Below, one piece after another: positions 1-11,937 of a DNA stretch of 64,000 bases; the first letter of the stretch is position 1; each line of letters begins with the position of its first letter. The position numbers were made by a program, and so were the translations under genes. The DNA is from Strigamia acuminata (Eukaryota; Arthropoda; Chilopoda; Geophilomorpha; Linotaeniidae): contig OX442323.1 in the NCBI GenBank assembly GCA_949358305.1, positions 3,968,001-4,032,000 on the forward strand, read 5' to 3'. Below the pieces are notes generated by a model. The model did no database searches, had not been told where the DNA came from, and saw only the letters and a program-made list of their open reading frames with translations.

Positions 1-350
1 ATCCAAAAATATAGACCCAAACACCAGAAATGCATTACAATGTACAGACATTGTAATCGATTGCCTAGGTAACAGCCAAAATTTCAAAATGTGTTTGCTT
101 TCCAGACAAAGCAACCAATAAACAGAACAAACATGAGTTTTACATTTATATGTGTATAAAACTTTATTTCCTAAATGGAAATAACATTTTATAATAAAAT
201 ACAATTAAAATTATATCAATTTAAATGGTCATAATAATCTAAAAAATAAATAAAAATAAAAACTACTTCTCCTAGTGGTAGTAATACAGACTGGAGTTAG
301 GAGTAATGCGGCTCGGCCAATGGGAGAAGGCCACCCTTTTGAGTTGAACA
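1..350 (-). repeat. Partial copy of CCAAT-end MITE family
   Basis: This stretch matches, in reverse complement and in the same order, the element at 15368-15737 and, in direct orientation, the one at 40131-40537. Shared blocks are a 'gctttccagacaaagcaacc' block near 100-120, an 'actacttctcctagtgg' block near 262 and a 'ccaatggg' end near 317. The left end is cut by the window edge. It is a short non-coding dispersed repeat lying in the chitinase intron downstream of the last visible exon. Short A/T-rich direct repeats ('gcttcagggctgaaaatt', about 25-31 bp each, four copies) follow at about 410-520. Confidence 0.6.
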
Positions 351-989
351 AGAGTATAGAGCCTTGCAGATGCTAAAACTGCCACAGGCACCAAAATTTT
401 AAAGTTTTGCTTCAGGGCTAAAAATTAAAAGTTTGCTTCAGGGCTGAAAATTAAAAGTTTGCTTCAGGGCTGAAAATTAAAAGTTTGCTTTGGGGCCAAA
501 AATGTGGAATTTGCTTCAGGGCCAGAAATGCTACACACCTCCTGACCTAGCAAACTCTAGCACTAATGTAACCACACATTTGGAGTCTCCAGTTTGTCAC
601 ATCACTTCCAACTTCCAAAATCTGTCTCTTTACATTATAAATAACAATCTGGCAGAGTTTCATGATGATTTGACAAGTTTGACATAGTCGCGTGCTGTAT
701 CGGTAACATAACAAGCAACAGCGCTTCGGATGTGTCTCGATGGATGGCATACCGTTGTAAATTAAGAGACAAAGATCTTGCTAAATTATTCAAGCTAGTA
801 GTTTGTTCAAAAGGTAGCAGACAAGCATTTCAGCTAATTTAACTTACTTTATGTATAAGGCATGAATTAGTTATATGAAGTGGTTTTAGCACTTTAAAAT
901 TTTCTTGCAAGAAAGTGATGATCAAAGAAATGATCAACGTGTTCCTTGTTGGGCAAATAAATAAAATAGGAATGTGTTTAAATCCGTAC

Positions 990-1113
990 CATGCTCAGCT
1001 GTTTTCTCCATGTTGAATCTGAAGAAGGTGCATACAAGGGACTGTTGTGACCAGTGGTGCTTTCCCATTTGCCGTGGAAATCGTACGTCATGATGTCGAT
1101 GAAATCAAGAAGA
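990..1113 (-). CDS. GH18 chitinase, exon 6 (last visible)
   Basis: This exon encodes the GH18 beta-strand segment [20 protein letters not shown] followed by [28 protein letters not shown] is the strand that places the substrate-contacting Tyr and Asp of chitinases. The acceptor is the AG at 1115-1114 and the donor the GT at 989-988. Entry phase 2 fits the 3736 donor exactly, giving ...VPSVSSLLDF. The exon ends in phase 0 after ATG(Met). The next exon should encode the conserved segment that begins the TIM-barrel second half, but it lies left of position 1, so the gene is 3'-truncated by the window. Confidence 0.93.
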
Positions 1114-3735
1114 CTGGTAAGTAGAAAAAGAAAAATAATTATGATTTTGTCGAATTTTATTTTAATCAATCCAATTTTTTTACTTAAAACGCACACATAC
1201 AGCGATTTCGCATCACCCTGTAAATCGCGCGCAATGCTACACACATGTAGCTATTCCAGCTTTGCTATTTCAATGTTATGACGTCATTCCTGATCCAAAA
1301 AACCTGCCCGCCATTTAGGTTGAAAATGTTGATGAAATGACGTCATTTCACACAGCTCACAGATTGGCTGCGACCCAAATCGCGGGGGAAATAGTACTTG
1401 GGACAAATACTATTTTCAAAAGTAGATTTCAAACCGGCGCGAAGGAAATGACGTCATCTGCGCATGCGCAATGGCAACGCGATGCGAAATCGTGGTATGT
1501 GTGCGCTCAGCATAAGAGGGCAATACTCGTTATAGAGATGGAAAAATTGAGACCAGCCACAAAGACAAAAAAGATGAAACAAATAACAATAAAACCACAA
1601 CAAACAATAATAAAACCACAACAAACAACACGTATGTTGCAGTTACTACTGTGCCCCTTTGTAGTTTTTTTGTAATAATTCCAATTTTTTTCCATTTTGG
1701 TTGCAATTACATTAAAATTCTAATCAAACTAAAATTTAAAATGAACCCTTAATTGATTTCTAGTTGATGAATTACACTGAAGTAATCTTCACCTCTAAAG
1801 ACACATGGGAAAACTAGTTCACTATCAAGTGACGAGCGAAGCAACATGTTTACACATTAATGATCCTGCAGCTTCAAAGCTTCATACGAATGCTACCAAG
1901 CTTAAGCTTAAAAATAATTGATAAAATCAAATAAAGCTCAAGTAGATTAAAACATATCTGTTTGCTTTATAGTTCAACGTTTTAAAAGTTTGTAGATAGG
2001 AAAACAAGCTTTTGGACTAAAAGGAGAATGGAATGATAATTTGTGGATGACCATTGATCCTAGGATGACCCTGGTCAACTACAAATGACTCTCCCAAGAT
2101 CTCTTACCCTTTTGGAGTGGACACTTACACAAATGAATTTCCCCCTCAACTGAAGCACCAAATCCGGGATTGAGCAAGTTTCAAGTACCGTAAGTTCAAG
2201 TGCTTATACATAATAAAATAAAATGTGTTTACTCAAAACTTGCTTTCGTTTGGTCCAACAACACCAACATGCATGACTATAGTGTGTGGACCTTTTCCTA
2301 AGGCCATTTCTTAAATATTTTGCTGCTAGATGAAGTTTGGACGCCTGCTGCCATTAAAAATGAAAATAGAGCTTTGAATGCTCAATTGCGCAGAACAACA
2401 AACATTCCAAAAGTCATTTAGTAGTCGAAACAACATTTTAGACTTACAAACCTTATGTTTAGAAAGTCTATTAAAACGGTCATGTCCATCTGTCCGCATC
2501 AATTCCGCCAAAACTATAGCAGCTAGAGCAAAACGAACAACGGCAATGAACTCAGCATACCGTCAATAAGTTCCTAAGGTATTTCCGTATTTTTCCGACC
2601 TTCGGTTTAATTAAAAAACTGGTTTTACTAGTCTTTTAGCTGTCTATTACAGACTGATACCGGAAATGACGTGTTATATTACATCAATGGTCAGCTCCTA
2701 TTGGCTGTAACCACAAAACGTTTATCGGACTTATCAAAATGCGCGTTTTACGTCCGAACGCTCTCTGGCGACGTGTTGTTGCCAGTCTGTGCATTTCTCG
2801 AACCCGAAAACTCCACATTATTTTCTTTTATTTTGGTGTTTTATTTAGGGACAGACGGACAGATGTATTTCTATACAGAAAAGTGTAGAAGAGGTTTAGA
2901 AGTCTAAGATGTAATGCTTCCATGCATTTCAGATATTTACTTGTTTAAACAACATATTTTAACGGTCTGTCTGAGGGTTCTCCTGATCTATTGTATTTCT
3001 GTAAGATACTCTGTGGAAAACTCACCAGTGGAACATCTAAACACCTGCTATAGACTCGGGGATCAATTCCGGAGCTCATTTCCGATCGAATAGACTTGTT
3101 ATCCAGGCCAAAAACAAAACCCTGAAACTTTCTACGCATGTCTTCGATTCTAAGACGTCATCAATTGTAAGACGCACTCCATTTTATATATACGATATTT
3201 TCTACCGGTGTCATTATTCACTTAAATATTAAACATTTTTCTGATTTAGTCCGATTTGACTCCCATTTTAAACTGACTGTATTTAGATTTCAAGCAAAAG
3301 TTTATGTGTTCCAATTGAATTACTTAAAATATCAAATATATTGCACGTTGACTGGAACGAACAAACTGCGCACTGCTTTAGAATTTTAATTTTGTCATTT
3401 CCAATTACTAGAGCACTAAAGCATAAATTAGATAATTCAGGCTTAACACATAACACCTTTATTCACATTTTATTGTGCAGCAGGCCGAAATTTACTCTCA
3501 ATCCCATTCTGTAACTTCATAACAAGCTTGCATTTTAGCAAACTCGATTTATTAAACAAACTTTGTCACAGTTTTGAGTTGACTGGAACATTCCTACAAC
3601 CAACAAACCCTTCTGCATTCTCCAATAACTGTCTCCATTTATACAGCACTTTACTGTCATTCCTTGACATAAATCTATTCCACTTGCCTCTTTTGTTGCT
3701 CCCCTTTTCCAACCTAAATCGATTTCAATACTCAC
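1114..3735 (-). other. Chitinase intron 5
   Basis: Intron between exons 5 and 6. It contains the TGACGTCA-bearing inverted-repeat element at 1190-1505. The rest (1530-3735) is AT-rich sequence with no coding segment that I can support; open frames there are short and lack recognisable motifs. Confidence 0.7.
1190..1505. mobile_element. Non-autonomous inverted-repeat element carrying TGACGTCA sites
   Basis: The ends are inverted repeats of about 24 bp with two mismatches ('cgcacacatacagcgatttcgcat' type at the left, its inverse at 1482-1505). The interior has three TGACGTCA palindromes (about 1280, 1339, 1449). A diverged second copy lies at 15076-15366. No ORF of transposase type is present, so it is a MITE-like element. 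Target duplication was not resolved. Confidence 0.7.
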
Positions 3736-3860
3736 CTACTCACACTGGGCACATCGTATCCACCTCGAATAGTTTCTGCTCCTGCTGGAACTGCAGCACT
3801 AAGAAGCAAGCGAGGCCTTTTAGTTTCTTTGGCTTCAGCTTCAAAGGCTTCGCGCAGATC
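3736..3860 (-). CDS. GH18 chitinase, exon 5
   Basis: Encodes DLREAFEAEAKETKRPRLLL then SAAVPAGAETIRGGYDVPSVS, the barrel segment after the catalytic strand in GH18 chitinases. The acceptor AG is at 3862-3861. The chosen donor GT at 3735-3734 leaves phase 2 (AG + T = Ser) and joins exon 6 without a break; an alternative GTGAGT six... bases upstream would give the wrong phase. Length 125 nt. The KRPRLLLSAAVPAG block is typical of arthropod chitinases (family knowledge). Confidence 0.95.
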
Positions 3861-5626
3861 CTACACAGATTGAAAAAGACCTGCTTCAGAAGTTTGCAGT
3901 GAAATTCGAGATTCAAGTAAAGTCCAGTTTAATTCATATGTGTTCAATTTCACTTTAAAGAGAAAAAAACCGGCTGAACCGAAATTTGTTTTCTCCAAAA
4001 ACATAAGGTGCGTTCAAATTGGTTAAGCAAATATTTAAACTTTTCTAAAATAATGTACATGTAAAAGAATTAATAAAAAAGTGAAATTAATGACTTATTA
4101 TCGAATGCTTTTAAATAGGTCCGCTAACAAATTAGCCTCACTAACATTTCAACGTTTTTTCAATTTTTTAAATATAAATTTCATTCGAAAATAAAAATAA
4201 AATTTTTCTTTTAACTTTTTTGATTTTCTTCTATTTTCTTTTTGATTTTTGAAAATTTATTTTGCAAGTGAATGAGTTTGTTTGACTGCATTTCATTTTC
4301 AAAACAAAAACAAAAACAAACAATTTTAAAACAAGTTCTACAAAAACTAATTTAAATATTAAAAAAGAATGCTTTGCATTGAAATCAGGTAATGTTATCA
4401 TGGCGCTTAGTAACTTACTGAACGTTACGAAAACATTTTAATTGCGAGACAATCAGCTAAAATTACGTTGATTGCACACGTACACAAATTCTGTTAGCTA
4501 AACTACCGTATTCCTTCTAATAACAGCCACGGCTCTTATTCAAAACTGCTACCCTCGACTGCAATTACAATTTCCGTTTTTCAACGTTCAATGTTTGTTC
4601 CGTTAAATACAAACAAGTAAATAAAAAGTTTTTGGAAAAAGGCTTTTATATTGGTGCTTCAAATCGCCGCCAGAGTGCGCTACTACCACCGGAAGTTGAA
4701 ACAAACAAACATTCTTGTCAAGTTAAATAAAAGCACATCACATTGTCGCGATAATACGGTATTCTTGCTCCCTCAGCCACGGCTCTTAATCGAAGGGATA
4801 CAATAAGTCAGATCGCTAATTCTTTTCATTAGAGAATTTTTAGCTATTGATGCTATTTTTGCTTCCATCAACTAACTACAGTAAAATTTTATCAGCGAAG
4901 CCAACACTGCTTTAATGCATGCTTGTGGGCAGCTGAGATAAGAGTAATTTTTGCTACAGATAAATTTTAGGAAAATTTATACAAATTACTTGCTTAAAGT
5001 AAAGCTAGATTCACACGTGTGTTCATACTAGACGCAACGCAAAAAAAAATTAGTCAAACGCAACGCAGAGTCTGTTCACACTGTAGGGCACTTGTAAACA
5101 GAGCTCAAACAATTGATGTTGCGTCTGGTCAATCAGATGGTTTCAATGAAACCTGGAATTGGATATAGTTCTAGAACTAGTTCCAGAATCCGAAAATGGT
5201 GGCCTGTTTCCATGTGGCAAAGTCTCGCCAACCAGATGTGAATCGACTAGAGTTGGAGTCGATCGTGATTGGTTGGCCGCAAGACCATATCTTGCGTTGC
5301 GTCGCTTACTTCAACTTCGAGTTGAAGCAGGAATTGGCGTCAACGTCAAGAATTTTTGGACGCAAGCAGCTTACGTTCCGTCAGTTTTCTTGCCTCGCGT
5401 CTAGTGTGAACACAAATGTGAACCTATCTTTAGGATTTAATCCACTTAAATCACTTGAGCGAATTTTTCTTAACCCATTTGAATGCACCTACAAAATTTA
5501 GACACAAATTTTATTCACTAACTGATTAAAATTAGAATTCTGATAAACAAAAATAAGCCAACAACGCACAACGAATAAATACCCAGGAGAAAATATGTTG
5601 GATGCTTATGAATAAAACATGTTTAC
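3861..5626 (-). other. Chitinase intron 4
   Basis: AT-rich intron with homopolymer stretches (4150-4370) and one palindromic MITE at 4505-4801. A segment around 5010-5410 contains repeated 'gacgcaacgc' words and is probably another dispersed repeat. The open frames at 5159-5501 have no recognisable domain. Confidence 0.65.
4505..4801. mobile_element. Palindromic MITE (ACCGTATT...GCGGCTCTTAAT family)
   Basis: Left end 'accgtattccttctaataa' and right end 'cggctcttaatcgaagggat' are imperfect inverted repeats. The interior 'ggctcttattcaaaactgc' block followed by 'gcaattacaatttc' recurs in every copy of this family in the window (about 7128-7243, 10149-10336, 17292-17705, 30785-31200, 32573-32776, 35240-35410). 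No coding capacity. Confidence 0.7.
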
Positions 5627-5805
5627 CTTCAATAATGCAACAAAATTCTTTTTGTCATCTTCTCCTTTGGGGTACTCCCAATCCAAGTCCAGTCCATCAA
5701 AATTTCGTTGGCGTAAATAATCTATGGCACTGAAAACAAATGTTTGCCTCGCATAGCGACTGCTAGAGCATTCTTTGAATTTCTCCGTACCAAACGACCA
5801 ACCAC
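5627..5805 (-). CDS. GH18 chitinase, exon 4 with catalytic motif
   Basis: This exon carries the active site. It encodes GWSFGTEKFKECSSS..., then FVFSAIDYLRQRNFDGLDLD and WEYPKGEDDKKNFVALLK. The DGLDLDWEYP stretch is the GH18 DxxDxDxE signature; the Glu is the general acid that protonates the glycosidic bond, with the preceding Asp assisting substrate-assisted catalysis. All four key acidic residues are present, so this domain should be active. The acceptor AG is at 5807-5806 and the donor GT at 5626-5625. Entry phase 1 restores GGWSFG with exon 3; exit phase 0 joins DLREAF of exon 5. Length 179 nt (59 codons plus 2 nt). Confidence 0.97.
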
Positions 5806-6314
5806 CTGAAAATCATTTGCAAACAAAATTATAATTAAATTAAAATAACCACATTTAATCTTTTTGTTTTTCTGATGCATAAACATGAGCAATTTCATTA
5901 TTAATTGTGCAAATCTCTTCATATGGTAATTTTGAAAAAACAACAACACTAATTACTGCAAATCCTCTGGTACTGCGCAACTTTCTCGTTGAACGTCCCC
6001 CAAAAGCTTAGAGGAAAGATGAAAATGCATGCGCTAAAAAGACTTTTATTTGCGAGTAATGCAATGGAAACAGTGTGCACAAGGTGAGAAAAAGTGGCAT
6101 TCCATCCAAATATATATGTGAGAGCAATGTGCGTGTGCTAGTCGTCAAGATGCCACTTGAAATGCTGCCCATCAAAATAGTGACACTTCGCAGTAATGCC
6201 TCAATAAAACTGCGAGGTGACTTCTCAAAGACGAAGAAATAAGTTTCATTTGCCTTTTGTAAAAGCCACTTCTTGAAGATGAATTTACCATCAACTTAGC
6301 AGGTGGATATACTA

Positions 6315-6761
6315 AGGGGTTTCATTAAATGAGCGATTATTGTGATTAGTTGATTATTGCAATAATCATAATCATAATTGAGGGCCCAACAAAAATCGGA
6401 TTGTTTAAATTGTAACCTAAATATGTTGCAATTGTTTAAAAAAAGTTCCTACAAATAATAATTGCAGCTACCTAACTCGTTTCATGTGTTCAGTTTAACC
6501 TAAACTGAGCAGATTTTGTTACATTATGACCTTGTGTAGTTGAAGCGAGTCTGGCGCCGCCATGTTGGTTTCAGTTGAGAGAGCACTTATAATCGGCCCA
6601 AGTCAGCAGAAAATCATGGTTTGGGATGATTACTTGATTAGTTGCTTAGTTGCTTATTTGATAAAATGATTATTCTCGGGATTGGTTGAATCCAGTCACA
6701 TGACACATCAAGTAATCGACTAATCAAAGTAATCAACTAATCGCTCATTTAATGAACCCCT
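6315..6761. mobile_element. MITE with AGGGGTTTCATTAAATGAGC ends
   Basis: The left end 'aggggtttcattaaatgagc' at 6315 is repeated inverted at the right end (6730-6761, 'gctcatttaatgaacccctt'), with the homology continuing inward for about 35 bp ('gatta(g)ttgatta'). About 447 bp; no ORF. A clear target duplication was not seen. Confidence 0.75.
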
Positions 6762-7127
6762 TCATGTAATATCCATTATCCATCTGCCAAATCTATCTCT
6801 TAAAATAAAGCCGTAATTACAATTTTACTGAAAATTTTGGCCGCAATCATTCTACGTAGCGGTACACTTTCATTTTGTTCCAAAACATCATTCAAAGTTT
6901 TGACGCTTACAAGAAGCTAGGACGATTAACTACAGGACTTCCCATCTGGCATAATTCAATTGATAGACTGTGAAGCATTTCTGTCTTGTGATTGTGGCAC
7001 CATCCATGGCCGAAAAGACACAAAATGACGTCATTTTGCGGGCAAATAGCAGAGGCATTGTTCTCTGATAACTGTTAATATCGTCGTCGCCGCCATTTGC
7101 CCGCAAAAAGTTTTAACGTTGCAACGA

Positions 7128-7243
7128 CGGAGTTCTTATTCAAAACTGCCATTTTTGTCAGCAATTACAATTTCGGTTTTTCGTTTGTTACATTTGTAAC
7201 GGCTACTATTCGAGGGCGGCTCTTAATCGGTAAAATATGGTAT
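7128..7243. repeat. Fragment of ACCGTATT/GCGGCTCTTAAT MITE
   Basis: Contains 'gttcttattcaaaactgcca', 'gcaattacaatttcggtttt' and the end 'ggcggctcttaatcggtaaa' of the family described at 4505-4801. One end appears diverged or truncated. A TGACGTCA palindrome occurs just upstream at about 7025. Confidence 0.6.
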
Positions 7244-8984
7244 TTCATTTTTGTGCGGGACAATTTAGATTCAGAAAAAATGGCGGATTGGAAGTCCTGT
7301 AGTTAATCATCCTAGCACGAAGTAATGCATCAGAAAACATCAGATGCAAGGAAAAAGTGAATTCTGCAAAATGCAAATACAACATCTCCTTTTTACCCAA
7401 ATGATTATTTGACTTCCCATTTATATCCATGCAAATACATGCACTATTTCCAAAAAGACTAAATGGGAAGTTTCCACTTATTTATTTATAACTCCTATTT
7501 TCTTTTTTCTCCTGAAACAATTTTTTGTTTTCCAACATAATTTTATTCAAAATGGCCTCTGGGATTTGATACCATATCTTAAAAGCAGATTTTACAGTGC
7601 ACTTTATTTAAAATATGCATAAATTCAATTTGAGTAATTCTCACTATTTCTTTTAGTGCAAAATAAAAATTGCAAAATAAAAAAAAATATTAAAAATCTT
7701 GAGCATGGCCAAAAGTTTATTAATGCCAGCTAAACTTTTTAAGCCCTGAAATCAAAGAAAGAAAATGAAAATTCCCACAACTGCACCACTGCAGCACAGC
7801 ATAATAATGAACCAATGTTAAAGCAGGCTTTAAAATGAAAAACGAATAGCACAAGTCACCATCTTTCAAACCTCCATTTCCAATTCCTTAAGCCCAATAA
7901 AAGTGGTATGCCATGTGTGACTAGATTTGCACCAAACTCAAATTAAATTAAATTACTTGCCTGCTTTCATGCCCCTCTGAAGACAAAGTGTTGGAACCTG
8001 CTCAACAGACAGGACAAGCTTAACAAGCACAAATTTCTTGTCCCTATTTCCTCACAACATGTCATTCCATGATGTTCCATTCACAATTAAGACACACATT
8101 CCATTTTTTATTCCCTCTTTCTTTTAATCATGCACTAAGAGATTTAGACATTTTGCATCAAAACAAAAGATAATCCCATTCCATCTGGTCTTTTGGTGTG
8201 TGTAATTAATTTGCTTAAAATAATAGCTGGATTAATAAATTGCACAAAAGTGGGTTAATCTGCAGCCAGGCTGTTGGCAATTTAGGAGAAAAGCCAATGT
8301 AATCCCCTTGCAAGATTGGGAGAGAAAAAATTGTATTGCTCTCATAAAATTTGGAGGCAGATGGCAAATTCAAATGCCTTAATTAAGACCAAAGAATTAA
8401 TATGGTTATGTGAGACATGCATTTGGCAATAAATGTGTACATTTAATGTTAATTTGCATAAAATTAAGGTTGGGAATTTGTGATAAGATACAAAATATCT
8501 TTAATATCTTTAAATGTGCTTTAAAATTTGTTTCCTTCCAAAATTTGGCAGAACAGCTGTAAATTGCACTCGTGATATGATAACAGCTATTTATGATGGA
8601 CATGCTGTTAAATCAAACTCAGAGTTGGGCAATAGACAATGATTGCAGCGTGCTATACATTTCAATGTCTAAAATAATCTCATTACGTTTGTGGTGTTTC
8701 AATTTGAAACCTGAATGTTTTTAATTTAGGAGGCGTAGGAAAACAAACTATTGCATCTAAAATGGGATTGGTTTCGGTGGAAATTGGAAAAAGGTGAAAG
8801 AAGTGCCACAAGGTAGAACAAATTGATCAAATTTGCTTGGGTTGGAAAAGACGCAAACTCCTTAATCAGATGCTAAAATAAATGGGTATTCGGAAACCGT
8901 ACTTCGTTCTTTGCACTTTGCATTCCTTGGTTCCCGCCTTGCAATTTAGACTTACTTGTTGTGTTTAGTTTATTTTTATTTTAG

Positions 8985-9114
8985 ACTGAACTGAAGGTTG
9001 AATCGTGAACCAAGGGTAACATAGACGCATATCTGTGTGTTATTTCCTATTGATTCATTGTTATGTGCGCTGATTGGACGACAGCAATTACGTGTTATGC
9101 ATTGCTTACCAACT
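8985..9114. repeat. Dispersed repeat, copy 1
   Basis: Closely matches 39005-39113 (shared 'tattgattcattgtt.tgtgc', 'gctgattgga.gacagcaat', 'cattgctt.cc.acta'). The copy here is interrupted or flanked by the hairpin MITE at 9115-9303. Non-coding; family unknown. Confidence 0.65.
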
Positions 9115-9303
9115 AAACTCTATTCCAAAAAGTATTTGAAATACTCCCATTGGAGATTTTGTCTCTAGTTCAGTTGTGTATTGAATATGATGCTGTTTTC
9201 AGATTCCATTAGACTTGTCCTGTTTTGTCGCAATGCATTTATACTGGTGTTATGAATCTCCCAACCAATGGGAATATTTCAAATACTTTTTGGAATAGAG
9301 TTT
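9115..9303. mobile_element. Hairpin MITE with ~39-bp terminal inverted repeats
   Basis: 189-bp element whose ends ('aaactctattccaaaaagta' ... 'tactttttggaatagagttt') are inverted repeats for about 39 bp with only a couple of mismatches, reaching 'cccattgg'/'ccaatggg'. It could fold into a long hairpin. No ORF. It lies next to the dispersed repeat at 8985-9114. Confidence 0.8.
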
Positions 9304-9346
9304 AAGCATGTTTGTTACTTGTTGTCATCCCAGAATACAGTGCGGC

Positions 9347-9635
9347 AAGGGGCAGATCTACATCAAGGCAAATAGGGCTTGAGTCCAGGGCCCCCAACGC
9401 AATGTACTAGTATGTTATGTTTTAAGAAGCAATAAAACGTGTAAATGTAAAAATAACATCGGTTTTTGAGTCATTTGACATCCTTTGGCGTCTTCTTGAC
9501 ATTTTTTACGTCATTGAGCATCTTTGAAGTCATTTGGTGGTTTCCGGAACTGAAACTGCTGTATTTACGTCATTGATAAAGGGGCCCCGAAAAAACCTCA
9601 TGCCCAGGGCCCCCAAAAAGCTAGATCCGCCCCTG
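9347..9635. mobile_element. hAT-type MITE with perfect 8-bp target duplication
   Basis: The element is flanked by the direct repeat AGTGCGGC at 9339-9346 and 9636-9643. Its ends are inverted repeats of the form (C/A)AGGGGC(G/A)GATCTA, followed inward by 'cccagggcccccaa'-type blocks. An 8-bp duplication and CAGGGGCGGATC-like ends are characteristic of hAT superfamily elements (family knowledge). 289 bp, no transposase, so non-autonomous. Confidence 0.85.
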
Positions 9636-10148
9636 AGTGCGGCTATATATTATGTGGTGCCATCATTGGCAAAACGCATTGAACATGTTATCTTTGGTTC
9701 ATGACTGAATGAACATAATGTGTCTTGATTTGCCAGTTAAACTACACAAACGTATATCCTTAATTTTTTGAAAAGAAAAGTTAAAATTTATTTTGCTACT
9801 TCTTCTTTAATCATGGTATCCAGATTGTATATAAAAATTAAAAAAAAATTGTGCAACAGAGAGAGCATTGCAGCCTCAAAGCTTCCAGCATGAATACGTG
9901 CCCGACTCTACCTCTTTCTGTTGGAGTCATTGACAGCATGGGCGGTAATGCACCTGACCGGCAATCACGGAGCCGCAATTTGATTCCTTGGAATTGCAGC
10001 TGCAGTGACTTCTTTTTCTTTCTTAAGATTTTATTCCCACAAATAAATCGATATAAAGCCCGAGGCCTATTTTGTACCTCTTAAGTTGATTTGATTGATA
10101 AACGCCCCCTTTTGCAATCTTTACAAATTTTTGTTACTTTTATGACGT

Positions 10149-10336
10149 ACCGTATTCCTTCGAATAAGAGCTGCGGCTCTTTAAATATTCAAAACTGCCA
10201 TCGTCGACCGCAACTTCTATTTCCATTTTTCATAAAACGATAATATTATTGTGTATTTAACGTAACGAACGTGTATTGTCGCGATAATACAGTATTTTTG
10301 CTCCCTCAGCCGCAGCTCTTAATCGAAGGAATACGT
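10149..10336. mobile_element. Palindromic MITE, ACCGTATT family
   Basis: Left end 'accgtattccttcgaataag' and right end 'cttaatcgaaggaatacgtt' are inverted repeats. The interior shows 'attcaaaactgccatcgtcg' and 'tgtcgcgataatac', as in the 4505-4801 copy. This is the tidiest short copy of the family in the window. Confidence 0.75.
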
Positions 10337-10562
10337 TATTTTGTTTATTTGTCATCTGACCGTTATCATTCCTTAGTCATATTCATTGTTCATTGTTCAT
10401 GATTCATTATAATTGGTAAAATACGATACGTTTGATTTGCACCATGTGTCAATATCCTCATATTGTGCATAACTGCTTCCTTCATATACATATTTCATTG
10501 GCATTTATAATAGATGAGATGAGCAAGATCAAGCTGCTATTAAAGTGTACCCTTTAACTTAC

Positions 10563-10892
10563 CAACAGCAAGCAAGACTTTGAGCTGTGGATTCTTCTTC
10601 TTCAAATCAACTATTCTTTCGTACAATCCTTTCTTTCCTTGTTTGCTATCATCAGTGTTCTCAAAGGGCGACAATTTGCCTTTCTTTATCCATCCAAAGG
10701 CAAAAAGTATGTGTGTGCATAGGAAAGGATCAATATCTTCAGGAACAAACTTTCCAGTCTTGGGTCTATACTGAGACCAGTTTGTGTAATAGCAAACAAC
10801 TTTAAAGTCAGATTTTTCTGATTTGTTACTCCTATTGTTTGCAGACAAGGATTTGATAGTGGGCCTGATGATTGAGTTTTTCCTTCCTGTAG
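10563..10892 (-). CDS. GH18 chitinase, exon 3 (start of catalytic domain)
   Basis: Encodes a 30-odd-residue basic/serine-rich linker (GRKNSIIRPTIKSLSANNR...) and then the N-terminal half of the GH18 barrel: FKVVCYYTNWSQYRPKTGKF, VPEDIDPFLCTHILFAFGW and NPQLKVLLAVG. CYYTNW is beta-strand 1 of the barrel; the two cysteines (CYY and LCTH) pair in related chitinases. The acceptor AG is at 10894-10893. The donor GT at 10562-10561 leaves G, restoring Gly-Gly-Trp with exon 4. Entry phase 1 (G + CT = Ala) agrees with exon 2. The domain starts close to the signal peptide, and the sequence resembles the first catalytic domain of arthropod group III (Cht7-like) or group II chitinases; which one cannot be settled here. 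Confidence 0.96.
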
Positions 10893-11310
10893 CTGTAAAT
10901 AAAAAAAATAAAAAAAAATATTACATTTCTTTTCACTTTCAATGATAAACTCCTAAGATGTTCCTCCTTTCATGCAAAGCAAAAAAATATATATCTCAAG
11001 AGATTATCTGATACCATGTAAAACATTTATTTCTATCCAAACAGCAGATTTAGCAAAAAAATTATATTTTTTCTTTTTCCTTTAAAGGTGATTATTCAGT
11101 TACATAAAATTGTCAGAAATTCACAATATGGGAGTCCAATAAATTTTTTTTTTAGGAAAACTCTGGAACTAGATAACTGGAGACTGGCAGCTGTTGCTGA
11201 GCAACACTTTCCCGCACAGAAATTTTGTGCTATCGTCATCGAGAAATTTACACCTTAACTAGTATATTGCGTCTAAGCAATGCGATTGGCCTAATCTGAT
11301 TAAGATACTA

Positions 11311-11937
11311 GGTGCATTCCAAAACTCCCGTTTCAGCCGTTTCAGCCGTGTCGTGTTAGCGATTATGACGTCACATCCGGAAAAATTCCGTGTCTGTGGC
11401 GCTAAAACGGCTGAAACGAGAACGTGTATTAAAACACGTGTTAGTAGACACGATTTTAGTGTTAGGGCTGCCGTCGTTCGATTTTCATCCTTGTTTGTAC
11501 GAGATGGTAAGAAAAAGTTTTATAAACATGTTTTTGGAAATATATACTGGTATTTATTTATTTGTTATAAAATATTCGAAGTTTTAAAAAACTTAATTTA
11601 TTTTCGTCAACACGTGTTATTGTTAAAAAAAATCGATGGCGCAAGGTTTTGGCGCGATTGTTGAAAACCTAGCCATTTTCCGTGCACAAATAAATTAGAT
11701 TAGTCAGAATTCGAATATTTTATAACTTGATTTTGTGAACAGATAAATATTTCCAAAAGTGATGTTACTAAGGTAATACAAATTTTTATTCATTTTTTTG
11801 TTTAGAATGTCACCAATTGCTAAAACGAGGACAAAAAAAAATTTCGTTTTGACGTTCCTAAACAGGTCTGAAACGACCATAAAACGAAACGGAACAAAAA
11901 CGCCTAAAACGCCTAACACTGAGTTTTGGAATGCACC
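11311..11937. mobile_element. TA-flanked non-autonomous element, GGTGCATTCCAAAACTC ends
   Basis: Perfect 17-bp terminal inverted repeats (GGTGCATTCCAAAACTC at 11311; its inverse ends at 11937) are bordered by TA on both sides (11309-11310 and 11938-11939). Subterminal 'gtttcagccg' and 'acacgtgtta' words are also partly inverted. About 627 bp. Open frames inside are short, so it is non-autonomous. Confidence 0.8.

Larger units (their letters stand above)
5806..10562 (-). other. Chitinase intron 3
   Basis: 4.76-kb intron. It holds MITEs at 6315-6761, 7128-7243, 9115-9303, 9347-9635 and 10149-10336, and a dispersed repeat at 8985-9114. The stretch 7250-8980 is plain AT-rich sequence; I see no exon in it. 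Confidence 0.7.
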
